Assembly: GCF_049650445.1 (NCBI RefSeq)
Contig: NZ_JBASAD010000035.1
Coordinates: 1-64,000, forward strand
DNA: 64,000 nt
Reading direction: 5' to 3'
DNA from: Castellaniella sp049650445
Lineage (GTDB): Bacteria; Pseudomonadota; Gammaproteobacteria; Burkholderiales; Burkholderiaceae_B
This document shows, in pieces, positions 7,290-17,105 of this stretch. How positions within the stretch are numbered: the stretch's first letter is position 1; each line of letters opens with the position of its first letter. A program made the translations under genes and the position numbers. The notes under the pieces were generated by a model. The model was given only the letters and a program-made list of their open reading frames with translations, searched no databases and was not told the origin of the DNA.

Positions 7290-8720
7290 ATGAAACTGCC
7301 TTCCGCGTCCCGTATCGATCTGCTGGAACCCGCCGTGATGCTGGCGACGGTGCTGCAATGGCTGATCCTGGCTTCCCTGACCGGGCTGGTGGTCGGTGCC
7401 GGCACCAGCCTGTTCCTGCATGCGCTGTTCTTCGCGACCGGCCGCACCCAGTCCGTGCCGCTCTGGACCTACTGGCTCCTGCTGCCCCTGGCGGGCCTGG
7501 CAAACGGCCTGCTGATGGGTTATGCGCGCCGCCGCCTGGAGGCGTCGGGTTTGAAGGATTCCATTTTCGCCGCCGTGCACGAGCAGGGCGGCCGCATGCC
7601 CTGGCGCACCCTGTGGATCAAGCCGGTGGCGGCCGTCATCACGCTGGCCAGCGGCGGCTCGGCCGGCAAGGAAGGCCCTTGCTCGCATCTGGGGGCGTCC
7701 CTGGGCGCCGTGATCGGTCAGGTGTTCCGCCTGAACGCCGATCTGCGCCAGCGCATCGTGGCCTGCGGGGTCAGCGCCGGCTTCGCCAGCGTGTTCGGCA
7801 CACCCATCGCCGGCGCCCTCTACGGGGTGGAAATGCTGATCATCGGCCGTATCCGGCACGATTTCCTGTTTCCCGCGCTGATCGCGGGGGTGACTTCGTA
7901 CCAGGTCAGCAAGGCGCTGGGGATTCCCTACGAGCATTACGCCGTCGACGTGCTGCCGGTGTTTTCCGAGTCGTTGTTCCTGCGCACCATCCTGGTCGGC
8001 ATGCTGTGCGGGCTGGTGGCGCGCGTGTTCGTGGACCTGATCTACGCCGTGCGCAATGCCTGCCATCGGCTGCAGGCCCGTTGGGCCATCTGGCCGCCGC
8101 TGATGCCGCTGATGGGGGGCCTGGTGTTGGCGCTGCTGGTTTCCTTTGCCATTCCCGCAGACTATCTGGGCCTGAGCCTGCCGCTCATGGACCGGGCGCT
8201 GGCGGGCGAGGCCATGCCCTACGCCGGTTTCTTGTGGAAGACGATCCTGGTGGCGGTGACGCTGGGCTCGGGGTTCTACGGCGGCATCGTCACGCCGCAG
8301 TTCGTCATCGGCGCCGTGGCGGGCAACGCCTTCGCGCACCTGTTCGGCATCAGTCCTACGCTCGGCGCCGCCGTGGGATTGGTCTCGGTGGTGGCCGCCG
8401 CGTCGAACACGCCGCTGGCCGCCATCCTGATGGGGGTTGAACTGTTCGGCGGCGCGGTCGGCACCCTGTACGCGGCCGGTTCGGCCATCGCCGCCTACCT
8501 GATCATCGGCCATCGCAGCGTCTATCCGGACCAGCGCCTGGGATACGCCAAGTCATCCTGGATGCGGGTACGGCCCGACATCCCGGTCGGCCAGGAAAAG
8601 ACGCGCCTGTCCTACGGCCTGCTCAAGGGCTGGCGCCAGGTGCGGACGCGAGGCTGGCGGGCCTGGCTGGGTGCCGGGCGGCCCGCCGACGGAGGAGACC
8701 GGAACGATGCCCAATCCTGA
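7290..8720 (+). CDS. ClC-type chloride channel/transporter
   Basis: A 476-residue integral membrane protein of the ClC family, moving chloride or exchanging Cl-/H+. The signature GSAGKEGPCSHLGA near residue 130 holds the gating glutamate of the G(K/R)EGP motif. A second signature, GSGFYGGIVTPQFVIGA near 325, matches the GxFxP-type pore motif. The first pore motif (GSGIP) is not clearly present. No CBS domains follow. It overlaps the next antiporter gene by 14 bases, so the two are probably co-expressed. Confidence 0.92.
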   Translation: MKLPSASRIDLLEPAVMLATVLQWLILASLTGLVVGAGTSLFLHALFFATGRTQSVPLWTYWLLLPLAGLANGLLMGYARRRLEASGLKDSIFAAVHEQGGRMPWRTLWIKPVAAVITLASGGSAGKEGPCSHLGASLGAVIGQVFRLNADLRQRIVACGVSAGFASVFGTPIAGALYGVEMLIIGRIRHDFLFPALIAGVTSYQVSKALGIPYEHYAVDVLPVFSESLFLRTILVGMLCGLVARVFVDLIYAVRNACHRLQARWAIWPPLMPLMGGLVLALLVSFAIPADYLGLSLPLMDRALAGEAMPYAGFLWKTILVAVTLGSGFYGGIVTPQFVIGAVAGNAFAHLFGISPTLGAAVGLVSVVAAASNTPLAAILMGVELFGGAVGTLYAAGSAIAAYLIIGHRSVYPDQRLGYAKSSWMRVRPDIPVGQEKTRLSYGLLKGWRQVRTRGWRAWLGAGRPADGGDRNDAQS

Positions 8721-10551
8721 ACTGATGCTGGCCGGGATCGGCCTGACCGCCATGGGGGCCCAGTGGCTGGCCTGGCGCCTGCGGGTGCCGGCGATTCTGT
8801 TTCTGCTGCTGGCGGGCATTGCCGTGGGGCCGTTGGCCGGCTGGCTGGACCCGGACGCCCTGTTCGGCGATCTGCTGTTTCCCCTCGTGTCCCTGTCGGT
8901 GGCGGTGATCCTGTTCGAAGGCAGCCTGACGCTGGAATTCCACCAGACGCGCGGGCTGGAGCGGGTGGTGCGGCGGCTGGTGACGGGCGGCACGCTGATC
9001 GCCTGGGCCGTGGCGGCCGTGGCGGTGCATGTCTTCCTGGATTTCCCCTGGGACCTGGCTGTCCTGTTCGGCGCCATCACGGCCGTCACCGGGCCGACCG
9101 TCATCGCGCCGCTGCTCAAGACCGTGCGCCCCGTGGCGCCCGTGGCCCATGCCTTGCGCTGGGAAGGCATCCTCATCGATCCGATCGGCGCCCTGCTAGC
9201 GGTCGTGTCCTACGACCTGATGGTGGCCCTGCGCATGACCCACGAATGGAGTCATGCCCTATGGGTCTTTGGCGCCACGTTGGCCGTGGGCTTGTGCGTC
9301 GGGGTGGCCGCCGGCTGGTTGTTGGGCACGCTGCTGCGGCGCGGCTGGGTGCCGGACTCCCTGATCAATCTGTCGGTGCTGGCGCTGGTGTTCGGCGCTT
9401 TCGCCTTGTCCAATGCGCTGGAGCACGAATCCGGCCTGCTGGCCGTGACCGTCATGGGCATCTGGCTGGCGAACCGGCCGGGCGTGCCGGTGCGCGACAT
9501 CCTGGAGTTCAAGGAAACGCTCAGCCAGATCCTGCTGTCGGCGCTGTTCATTCTGCTGGCGGCGCGCGTGGCGCCCAGCCAGTTGTTCGACCTGGGCTGG
9601 CCCGCGCTGGCGGTGCTGGTGGTGATGCTGTGGGTCGGGCGGCCGCTGAAGGTGCTGTTTTCCACCTGGGGATCGGGGCTGAACTGGCGCGAACGCAGCC
9701 TGCTGGCCTGGATCGCGCCGCGCGGCATCGTGGCGGCGGCGGTGTCCGCCCTGTTCGCCCTGCGGTTGGAGAAGATGGACGTGCCCCACGCCGACCGGCT
9801 GTTGCCGATGACGTTCCTGCTGATCATCGGCACGGTGATCTGGCAGAGCCTGACCGCGCGGCCCGTGGCCCGCCTGCTGAAAGCCGCCGAACCGGACCGG
9901 GTGGGGTTTCTGATCGCGGGCGCCAATCCCGTGGCCCGGGCCATCGGCCAGGCGCTGCACGAGCAGGGCGTGCCGGTGCGCCTGTGCGACAGCGACTGGT
10001 ACAGCCTGTCGCTGGCCCGCATGATGGGCCTGCCCACGTATCACGGCAACCCGGTTTCCGAGCATGCCCAGCGCAACCTCGACACGACCGGCCTGGGCCG
10101 CCTGCTGGCCCTGGGCGCGCGCGATGATGCCAACCAGGTGATCACGGCGCGCGCCCGCGACGAGTTCGGCAAGCGCAAGGTCTTCAGCCTGCCCCGGTCG
10201 CGGGACGCCGGTCAGGCCGAAAAGCATCTGCTGGACGCGGCCTATCGCGGGCGCACCTTGTTCGCCCCGGATCTGGGCTACTGGAACCTGTCCGCCCGGC
10301 TGGCAGCCGGCGCCCGGATCAAGGCCACGCGCCTGTCGGACAGCTTCGATTTCGCGCAGTTCCTGGCCGCCCGCCCGGACCATGCCGTGATTCCGCTCTT
10401 TGCGCTGAATCCCAAGGGCTACGCGCAGCCGTTCACGCTGGATCAGGAACTGCAGCCCGCCGCGGGCTGGATCATCATCGGTTTGCATGAGGATGAGACG
10501 GACGAGGTCGCGCCATCGGCCGTGTCCTCGCCTGTGCCGGGGGGATCATGA
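8707..10551 (+). CDS. CPA-type cation:proton antiporter with C-terminal nucleotide-binding-like domain
   Basis: An inner-membrane monovalent cation/proton antiporter of 614 residues. The first 390 residues are hydrophobic with the family core GAITAVTGPTVIAPLLK near residue 125 and LFEGSLTLEF near 75. The C-terminal part resembles a TrkA-N/RCK domain (VGFLIAGANPVARAIGQAL near 400), which in relatives senses NAD(H) or K+. ATG at 8707 has GGAGGAG nine bases upstream. It overlaps the ClC gene upstream and ends in an ATGA overlap with thpR. Na+ versus K+ specificity cannot be told. Confidence 0.9.
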   Translation: MPNPELMLAGIGLTAMGAQWLAWRLRVPAILFLLLAGIAVGPLAGWLDPDALFGDLLFPLVSLSVAVILFEGSLTLEFHQTRGLERVVRRLVTGGTLIAWAVAAVAVHVFLDFPWDLAVLFGAITAVTGPTVIAPLLKTVRPVAPVAHALRWEGILIDPIGALLAVVSYDLMVALRMTHEWSHALWVFGATLAVGLCVGVAAGWLLGTLLRRGWVPDSLINLSVLALVFGAFALSNALEHESGLLAVTVMGIWLANRPGVPVRDILEFKETLSQILLSALFILLAARVAPSQLFDLGWPALAVLVVMLWVGRPLKVLFSTWGSGLNWRERSLLAWIAPRGIVAAAVSALFALRLEKMDVPHADRLLPMTFLLIIGTVIWQSLTARPVARLLKAAEPDRVGFLIAGANPVARAIGQALHEQGVPVRLCDSDWYSLSLARMMGLPTYHGNPVSEHAQRNLDTTGLGRLLALGARDDANQVITARARDEFGKRKVFSLPRSRDAGQAEKHLLDAAYRGRTLFAPDLGYWNLSARLAAGARIKATRLSDSFDFAQFLAARPDHAVIPLFALNPKGYAQPFTLDQELQPAAGWIIIGLHEDETDEVAPSAVSSPVPGGS

Positions 10552-11135
10552 CGGCCGGTCCGGCCCGTTCGTCGCGGGGCGAGGTCGCCGGCCGCCGCGT
10601 GTTTTTTGCCCTGTGGCCGGATGAAGCGACCGTTCAGGCCTTGTCCGGCTGGGCGCAGCGCGCCCACGCGGCGTTCGGCGGACGCGTCATGCGGCCCGAC
10701 ACGCTGCACCTGACCCTGGCCTTTCTGGGTACGGTGCCCCACGACAGGGTGGCGGAACTGGCGGCCCTGCTGGACGAGGACTCCCTGATCGGCGGGACTC
10801 TGCGCCTGGACCGCTACGGGCGCTTTCGCGGCCCGCGGATCGTCTGGGCCGGCTCGTCGGCGACGGCGCCCTGGCTGGACGCACTGCATGGATGGCTGTG
10901 GCGGACGTTGGCGCGCCGGGGGTTCGAGCGGCCGGATGAGCCTTTCCGCCCGCACGTGTCCTTGTTGCGGCGGGCGGGGCCGGGCGATCCGGATGCGCTG
11001 CCGATACCCGAGCCCCTGGACTGGACGCCGCGCCGCTGCGTGCTGGCGGCTTCGGCGCCGAGCCCGGATGGGTCTTTTTATGAGATTCTGGCCGAATGCG
11101 CGCTGGCGCCGGGGGGCGGCGCCGGCGGATCGTAG
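10548..11135 (+). CDS. thpR: RNA 2',3'-cyclic phosphodiesterase (LigT/2H family)
   Basis: A 195-residue member of the 2H phosphoesterase superfamily, cleaving 2',3'-cyclic phosphates in RNA ends; cytosolic. Both catalytic motifs are seen: HLTL at residues 54-57 and HVSL in the second half. The fold's FFALWPDE strand begins near residue 19. Its ATG overlaps the antiporter stop (ATGA), indicating translational coupling, though no functional link to the antiporter is known. Length is close to the usual 180-190. Confidence 0.92.
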   Translation: MTAGPARSSRGEVAGRRVFFALWPDEATVQALSGWAQRAHAAFGGRVMRPDTLHLTLAFLGTVPHDRVAELAALLDEDSLIGGTLRLDRYGRFRGPRIVWAGSSATAPWLDALHGWLWRTLARRGFERPDEPFRPHVSLLRRAGPGDPDALPIPEPLDWTPRRCVLAASAPSPDGSFYEILAECALAPGGGAGGS

Positions 11136-11227
11136 TCCAACGGCGGTCCGCCCTGCGCGAGCCTGCCCCGTGGGCGCAAAGGGAGTTGCCGCCCTCCAGG
11201 ACCGGCGCGCGCGGGCGGAACCGGACC

Positions 11228-12280
11228 CTACTTCTGCGGCCGCGGCGTGGCGGCCGTGCTCGGCGGCAGGGTGGGGTAGACGACCTGAGGCTGTTCACCG
11301 GTCAGGGTGTGCAGGAATCGGGTGATGGCTTTGACCTCGTCGCCGTTCAGTTCCTGGCCCAGTTGACTGGACCCCATGATGGCCACGGCCTGCTCCAGCG
11401 ACCAGACGTCGCCGCTGTGGAAGTAGGGGGCGGTCAGGGCGATGTTGCGCAGCGGCCCGGCGCGGAACACGTATTCGTCGCTGGCAGTGTTGGTCACGGT
11501 GAAGCGGCCCTTGTCGTCCGGCGGCAGAATGTCCGCGCCGGGTTTTTGCACCACCCCGAAGGGGAAGTAACCCTGTCCGCCGACGTTGATGCCCTGGTGG
11601 CAGGATACGCAGCCCTTGCTCATGAACAGGTCCAGGCCCTTGATCTCGAGCTCGTCCAGGCTGTCGGCTCCCGCCAGAAACTGGTCGAACTTCGAGTTGG
11701 GGGTCAACAGCGTGCTCTCGAAGGCTTCGATGGCGTGGGCCATGTTCTCGAAATTGACCGGTTCCTTGTCCTTCGGATAGGCCTTCTGGAACAGGGCGAC
11801 GTATTCCGGCAGGCTCTTGAGCGTTTCCTCGACCTGGGACGGGGTGTTGTTCATCTCGACGCTGGCCTGCACGGGGCCCTTGGCCTGTTCCTTCAGGTCG
11901 GCGGCGCGGCCATCCCAGAACTGGGCACCGTTGAACAGCGCGTTGAGCACGGTCGGCGAGTTGCGCGGCCCGTGCTGCCAGCCGTGGCCGATCGAGGTCT
12001 GGATGTTGTCCGCCCCGCCCGTGCCGACGCTGTGACAGGAGTTGCAACTGATGATGTGGCTGCGCGACAGGCGCGGTTCGAAGAACAGCCAGCGGCCCAG
12101 CTCGATGCTGTCAGCGGAAATATTGCGTTCCTGGATCACGGCTTCGGCCGTGGGGATGGGCTGGAAGAATTGTTTCGCGGTCTGGCGCACCGTGTCGGCG
12201 GCAGGCGCACCGGCGGCCAGGGCGGCGGGCCCGGCCAGGGCGAGGCCGGCCGCCAGGAGGAGGGAGGCGTGCTGCTTCAT
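11228..12280 (-). CDS. Dihaem cytochrome c peroxidase (CcpA/MauG family)
   Basis: A periplasmic enzyme that reduces H2O2 to water with electrons from a small cytochrome c. A Sec signal peptide ends near residue 23. Two haem c motifs are present, CNSCH at 79-83 and CVSCH in the second half, with the family sequence RNSPTVLNALFNGAQFWDGRA between them. Its 350 residues are typical. AAGGGGAA precedes the ATG. It lies 90 bp downstream of phoX on the same strand but has its own FNR-like site and an inverted repeat in that gap, so independent control is likely. Confidence 0.94.
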   Translation of the reverse strand: MKQHASLLLAAGLALAGPAALAAGAPAADTVRQTAKQFFQPIPTAEAVIQERNISADSIELGRWLFFEPRLSRSHIISCNSCHSVGTGGADNIQTSIGHGWQHGPRNSPTVLNALFNGAQFWDGRAADLKEQAKGPVQASVEMNNTPSQVEETLKSLPEYVALFQKAYPKDKEPVNFENMAHAIEAFESTLLTPNSKFDQFLAGADSLDELEIKGLDLFMSKGCVSCHQGINVGGQGYFPFGVVQKPGADILPPDDKGRFTVTNTASDEYVFRAGPLRNIALTAPYFHSGDVWSLEQAVAIMGSSQLGQELNGDEVKAITRFLHTLTGEQPQVVYPTLPPSTAATPRPQK

Positions 12281-12290
12281 GAGGTTCCCC

Positions 12291-12313
12291 TTGTGGAGTG
12301 ATTATTTCCACAA
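12291..12313. promoter_or_regulatory. Inverted repeat upstream of cytochrome c peroxidase
   Basis: A perfect inverted repeat of 7-bp arms (TTGTGGA, 9 bases, TCCACAA) lies 10 bases before the start codon, in the expected 5' leader. It could be an operator or a small leader hairpin. Confidence 0.4.
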
Positions 12314-12340
12314 TGAAAACATGGTTATTGCCTGCCCGTA

Positions 12341-12354
12341 TTGATGGGGGTCAA
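12341..12354 (-). promoter_or_regulatory. FNR/ANR-type box for cytochrome c peroxidase
   Basis: The minus strand reads TTGACCCCCATCAA, one mismatch from the FNR/ANR consensus TTGAT-N4-ATCAA. Its centre lies 67 bases upstream of the peroxidase ATG. If it acts at -41.5, the start point falls near 12306, with TTTCAT (12313-12318) as a weak -10. Oxygen-limited induction of cytochrome c peroxidase by ANR or FnrP is known in Pseudomonas and Paracoccus. Confidence 0.6.
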
Positions 12355-12370
12355 GGATCGTCCGGACCGG

Positions 12371-14407
12371 TCAGCTTCCGACGGTGCCGCCGTCCTTTTT
12401 CCAGATCACGACGGTTGCGGGACGCGGCCGCGTCGCCCGGGGGCCGTCCGGCCAGTTCGAGACCGAAAGCGGTTCCGCCTGGGCCTTGTCCAGGTCCGGC
12501 CCCTCGCCCGGATGCTGGATGTTGACGAACACGAAGCGCTGGTCCGGCGTCCAGGTGATGCCGGTGACTTCGCAGCCCTTCGGGCCTGTCAGGAACCGGC
12601 GCAGTTCGCCTGATACCGGGTCGGCGACCAGCATCTGGTTGTTGCCCTGGCCTTCGTAGTCGCCGCCGTTCTTGTAGTTGCCGTCCGTCAGGATCCACAG
12701 TCGGCCCTGGGCGTCGAAGCCCAGGCCGTCGGGGCTGTTGAAGGTGTTCTCGGCGGAGATGTTGGCCGAGCCCCGGCGCGGATCACCGTCGGTGTAGCGG
12801 GTCGGGTTGCCGGCCAGGGCGAAGATGTCCCACTCGAATGCGGTGCCGCGCGGGTCCTGCCCCGCTTCGCGCCAGCGCACGATGTGGCCGTAGATGTTCT
12901 TGTCGCGCGGGTTGGCCGCGTCGGCGTCGGGATGCTGCGGTCCGTCCGGCCAGCGCGCCTTGCCGCTGCCGCGATCGCTGTTGTTGGTCAGGGTGGCGTA
13001 GGCTTCGCCGGTGCGCGGATGTACGGCGATCCATTCCGGCCGATCCATGGGCGTGGCGCCCACGGCGTCGGCGGCCTGCCGCGTTTTGATCAGCAGCTCG
13101 CCCATGCTTTCGTTGAAATGTTCGCCCAGGCGCCGACCGTCCGTGGCTGGTGTGTCCAGCGTCAGCGGGATCCAGGTGCCCTTGCCGTCATCCCCGAAAC
13201 GGGCCACATGCAGAGTGCCGCGTTCCAGCAGCGTCCGGTTGCTGTCCGCGCCGGGGCGGTACGCGTCCTCCGAGACGAACTTGTAGATGTATTCGCTGCG
13301 CTGGTCATCGCCCATATAGACCACCACATGGCCGTCGTCGGCGAGTCTCAGCGCGGCGTTCTCGTGCTTGAAGCGGCCCAGGGCGGTCAGCTTGCGGGGC
13401 GCGGCGGAGGGATCGAAAGGATCAATTTCGACGATCCAGCCGTGGCGGTTGTATTCGTTCGGCTCCTGCGTCCAGTCGAAGCGGGCATCGAGCGCGTCCC
13501 AGGCGTATTCGGGATCGGCGGTTTTGCCGCCACCCTTGTAGCGTTGCATGTGCCGGCGATAGGCTTCGTCCGGATAGTCTGCCTGTTCGGCCGGGCGGGT
13601 GCCGGTGCCGAAGTAATCGGTGAAGTTCTCTTCACAGGTCAGGTAGGTGTTCCAGGGCGTCCAGCCGTTGCCGCAATTGCCGAAGGTGCCCAGCACTCGC
13701 ACCCCTTCGGGGTCCGCCTGCGTGCGCAGCAGGGCGTGGCCGGCGGCGGGGCCCGTCAGACGGATGGGCGTGTTGGCATGGACGGAGCGGTTGTAGGGCG
13801 AGTCGGCCACCCGCTGCCATTGGCCTTGTGCATCCAGGCGGATGTGGGCGATGGAGACGCCCTGGGCATGCTGTGCCTTGCGGACCCAGTCCAGGGACCA
13901 GCCTTCTGCGCCGGGCTGCACACCCTTGGGAAAGAAGTAATGGGGCGTGACATATTCATGGTTGGTGACCAGCAGGCCTTCGGTACTGCTGCCCGGGACA
14001 CCGTCCTGGCCGTCGAGGGGGAAGAAGTGCAGGCCGTCGTGGTTGTAGCCGACCTGCGCGGCCTGGGCCTCGCCGCCATCGCTGGCGTCGCCCTTGAAGG
14101 CCGGCGCGCCTGCCGTCAGCGGATCGCCCCAGCGGTTGAGGACGGCGTGGGCATAGCCCTCGGGCACGGTCACGGTGTCCGCCGTGCTCATGGGAACCGC
14201 CTTGAATCCCAGGAGTGCGGTGGTCTGGCCGGTGTCGCCCGCCAGCGCCCGTGCGACCGGCAGCAGCCCGCCCAGAAAGCCTACGGCGCCCAGGCCCAGG
14301 CCGCCCTTCAGGAAGCGGCGGCGGCCGTCCAGGCGCGCCAGCACCTGGTCCAGGGATTCCGCCGTTGACGGATTGGCGGGGATGTCGTCGAGATCGAAGG
14401 TTTTCAT
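12371..14407 (-). CDS. phoX: PhoX family alkaline phosphatase (DUF839), Tat-exported
   Basis: A 678-residue PhoX-type phosphatase, a Ca2+/Fe3+ metalloenzyme releasing phosphate from organic esters in the periplasm or outside the cell. A Tat signal is visible as RRRFLKGG near residues 29-36, followed by a hydrophobic stretch ending ARALA. Conserved stretches include LVTNHEYVTPHYFF, TYLTCEENFTDYFG and ALGRFKHENAAL. It starts four bases after the stop of the phytase-like gene, so the two form an operon. The DUF839 fold also covers proteins of unproven activity. Confidence 0.9.
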   Translation of the reverse strand: MKTFDLDDIPANPSTAESLDQVLARLDGRRRFLKGGLGLGAVGFLGGLLPVARALAGDTGQTTALLGFKAVPMSTADTVTVPEGYAHAVLNRWGDPLTAGAPAFKGDASDGGEAQAAQVGYNHDGLHFFPLDGQDGVPGSSTEGLLVTNHEYVTPHYFFPKGVQPGAEGWSLDWVRKAQHAQGVSIAHIRLDAQGQWQRVADSPYNRSVHANTPIRLTGPAAGHALLRTQADPEGVRVLGTFGNCGNGWTPWNTYLTCEENFTDYFGTGTRPAEQADYPDEAYRRHMQRYKGGGKTADPEYAWDALDARFDWTQEPNEYNRHGWIVEIDPFDPSAAPRKLTALGRFKHENAALRLADDGHVVVYMGDDQRSEYIYKFVSEDAYRPGADSNRTLLERGTLHVARFGDDGKGTWIPLTLDTPATDGRRLGEHFNESMGELLIKTRQAADAVGATPMDRPEWIAVHPRTGEAYATLTNNSDRGSGKARWPDGPQHPDADAANPRDKNIYGHIVRWREAGQDPRGTAFEWDIFALAGNPTRYTDGDPRRGSANISAENTFNSPDGLGFDAQGRLWILTDGNYKNGGDYEGQGNNQMLVADPVSGELRRFLTGPKGCEVTGITWTPDQRFVFVNIQHPGEGPDLDKAQAEPLSVSNWPDGPRATRPRPATVVIWKKDGGTVGS

Positions 14408-14411
14408 GGTG

Positions 14412-15764
14412 TTATCGGCTCCGCAGCAGTTCCGGGGTGTGCAGCAGCACGAATTCGTTGTCGTCCTGGCGATTCGGTTCCCGGCTGGACGAGAATGGGA
14501 AGTTGTTGTCGTTGCCGACGATGATGTGATCGGCGTCCACGACGTCCACGTTCTCGATGGTGAAGAACGGGAACTGCAGCACGCCGTCCGTCAGGGGCTT
14601 GCGGGCCTTGCCATCCGGGTCCTGGATGGCGAGCAGATCCACAGAGGCCAGCTTGCGCACCGCTTTGCCCGCGTTCGCGTCCGAAAATTCGATCTTGTAG
14701 ACGCGCTTGAAGCGGGGCAGATTCGAGAAGCAGGTTCGCGTGTCGGCGCCTTTTGCGCACGCCTTGTCGGGCGTGCCTTCGCCGTTGTCGCGTTCGATCA
14801 CCAGGCCGGTCGTGGCGTCGATCATGTTGAAGTCGCCGATGGCGTGGTCCGCACCCTCCAGCGGATAGAGCCACGAACGGCCGGTCCAGCGCTCGTCCGC
14901 GACGCTGAATTCCAGGATGCGCAGCACGGTTTTACCGTCCACCTGTTCCCAGGCCTGCGTCTTTTCGTCCCAGAGCGGGCCTTCCAGCAGGGGGTAGAGG
15001 AACTTGCCGTCCTTCGACGCCGCCATGCCCTCGAAGCCCTTCGAGCGCTTGAGCGTGACGCCCTGGTAGGTCTGGCCGGGGGTGCCGGGCGTGGCGACGG
15101 CGTAGTGGTCGGGCGAGCGGACGGTCCGCCCGTCGACCTGGGTCTCGAACAGGGCCAGCACCTTGCCTGAGCGGTCGGTCTTGACCAGGTAGGGGCCGAA
15201 TTCGTCGCCGATCCAGAAATGCTCGCCGATCGGCTGAAAGCTCTCGGTGTCCAGATCGGAGCCGGTCAGGTAGCGTTCGGCAGTGTCCTCATGGACGATG
15301 CGAAAGGGGATCTTCCGGTCCGGGTCGTGCAGGAACATCGTGTCCAGCGGCGCCAGCGTGCCGGCCTGCCAGTCGACGCGGTAGCGGTTCAGGTACAGCA
15401 TGGCGTCCATGGAGTTCGCCTTGCTGCCGAAGCCGTTGTCGGTGAGAATCCAGAGGGTGCCGTCGGGCATGACCTTCACGCCTGAATGGCCCTGGCGGAC
15501 CTGACCTTTGACGGGCAGGGCGAGGCCGGTGTCGCGGTCGGCCGATCGGCCCATGACGGCGCCGGGGGCGTCGACCCGCAGGCTGCTGGTGTACTTGCCG
15601 GAGACCGTCAGGTCGGCGGGCGCATCGGCGGGCGGCGCCACGAAACTGGCGGCCGGGAGCACGGCGTGGCCTTGCAGGACGGCGGGCGCCGCCTGCTGGG
15701 CCATGACGGCCCAGGGCGCGCAGCCGACGATCATGGCCAGAACGGGGGTACGGAGAAACTGCAT
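14412..15764 (-). CDS. Exported phytase-like esterase
   Basis: A 450-residue exported protein of the esterase-like activity of phytase family (phytase-like, PF13449 type). A signal peptide ends near residue 23 (AVMAQQA). The early family core GHSGVKVMPDGTLWILTDNGFGSK lies near residue 95, and IGDEFGPYLVK lies near 190. It is first in an operon with phoX, which supports a role in releasing phosphate from organic phosphorus. The substrate is not known; the family name reflects distant similarity to phytases. Confidence 0.85.
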   Translation of the reverse strand: MQFLRTPVLAMIVGCAPWAVMAQQAAPAVLQGHAVLPAASFVAPPADAPADLTVSGKYTSSLRVDAPGAVMGRSADRDTGLALPVKGQVRQGHSGVKVMPDGTLWILTDNGFGSKANSMDAMLYLNRYRVDWQAGTLAPLDTMFLHDPDRKIPFRIVHEDTAERYLTGSDLDTESFQPIGEHFWIGDEFGPYLVKTDRSGKVLALFETQVDGRTVRSPDHYAVATPGTPGQTYQGVTLKRSKGFEGMAASKDGKFLYPLLEGPLWDEKTQAWEQVDGKTVLRILEFSVADERWTGRSWLYPLEGADHAIGDFNMIDATTGLVIERDNGEGTPDKACAKGADTRTCFSNLPRFKRVYKIEFSDANAGKAVRKLASVDLLAIQDPDGKARKPLTDGVLQFPFFTIENVDVVDADHIIVGNDNNFPFSSSREPNRQDDNEFVLLHTPELLRSR

Positions 15765-15814
15765 GGGATCTTCCTGAAGTCACAAAGGAGGAACCCGCAG
15801 TCTAGGGACGGGAG

Positions 15815-15821
15815 ATGACAG
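15815..15821 (-). promoter_or_regulatory. Possible Pho-box half site
   Basis: The minus strand carries CTGTCAT, a perfect PhoB half-site heptamer, 50 bases before the start of the phytase-like/phoX operon. The second heptamer expected 11 bases on is poor (CGTCCCT), so this is only suggestive. Confidence 0.3.
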
Positions 15822-15857
15822 GAGTGTGTCCGTCGGCCCGTTCGTGGTCGTGCGTCG

Positions 15858-17024
<1,167 letters not shown>

Positions 17025-17105
17025 GAATGATCTCGGTTTGTCATGGGCGGTCGCCCACCGCAGGGACGCGGCGAAACGCACATACTAAAGTAAAGGACAT
17101 CTTCC

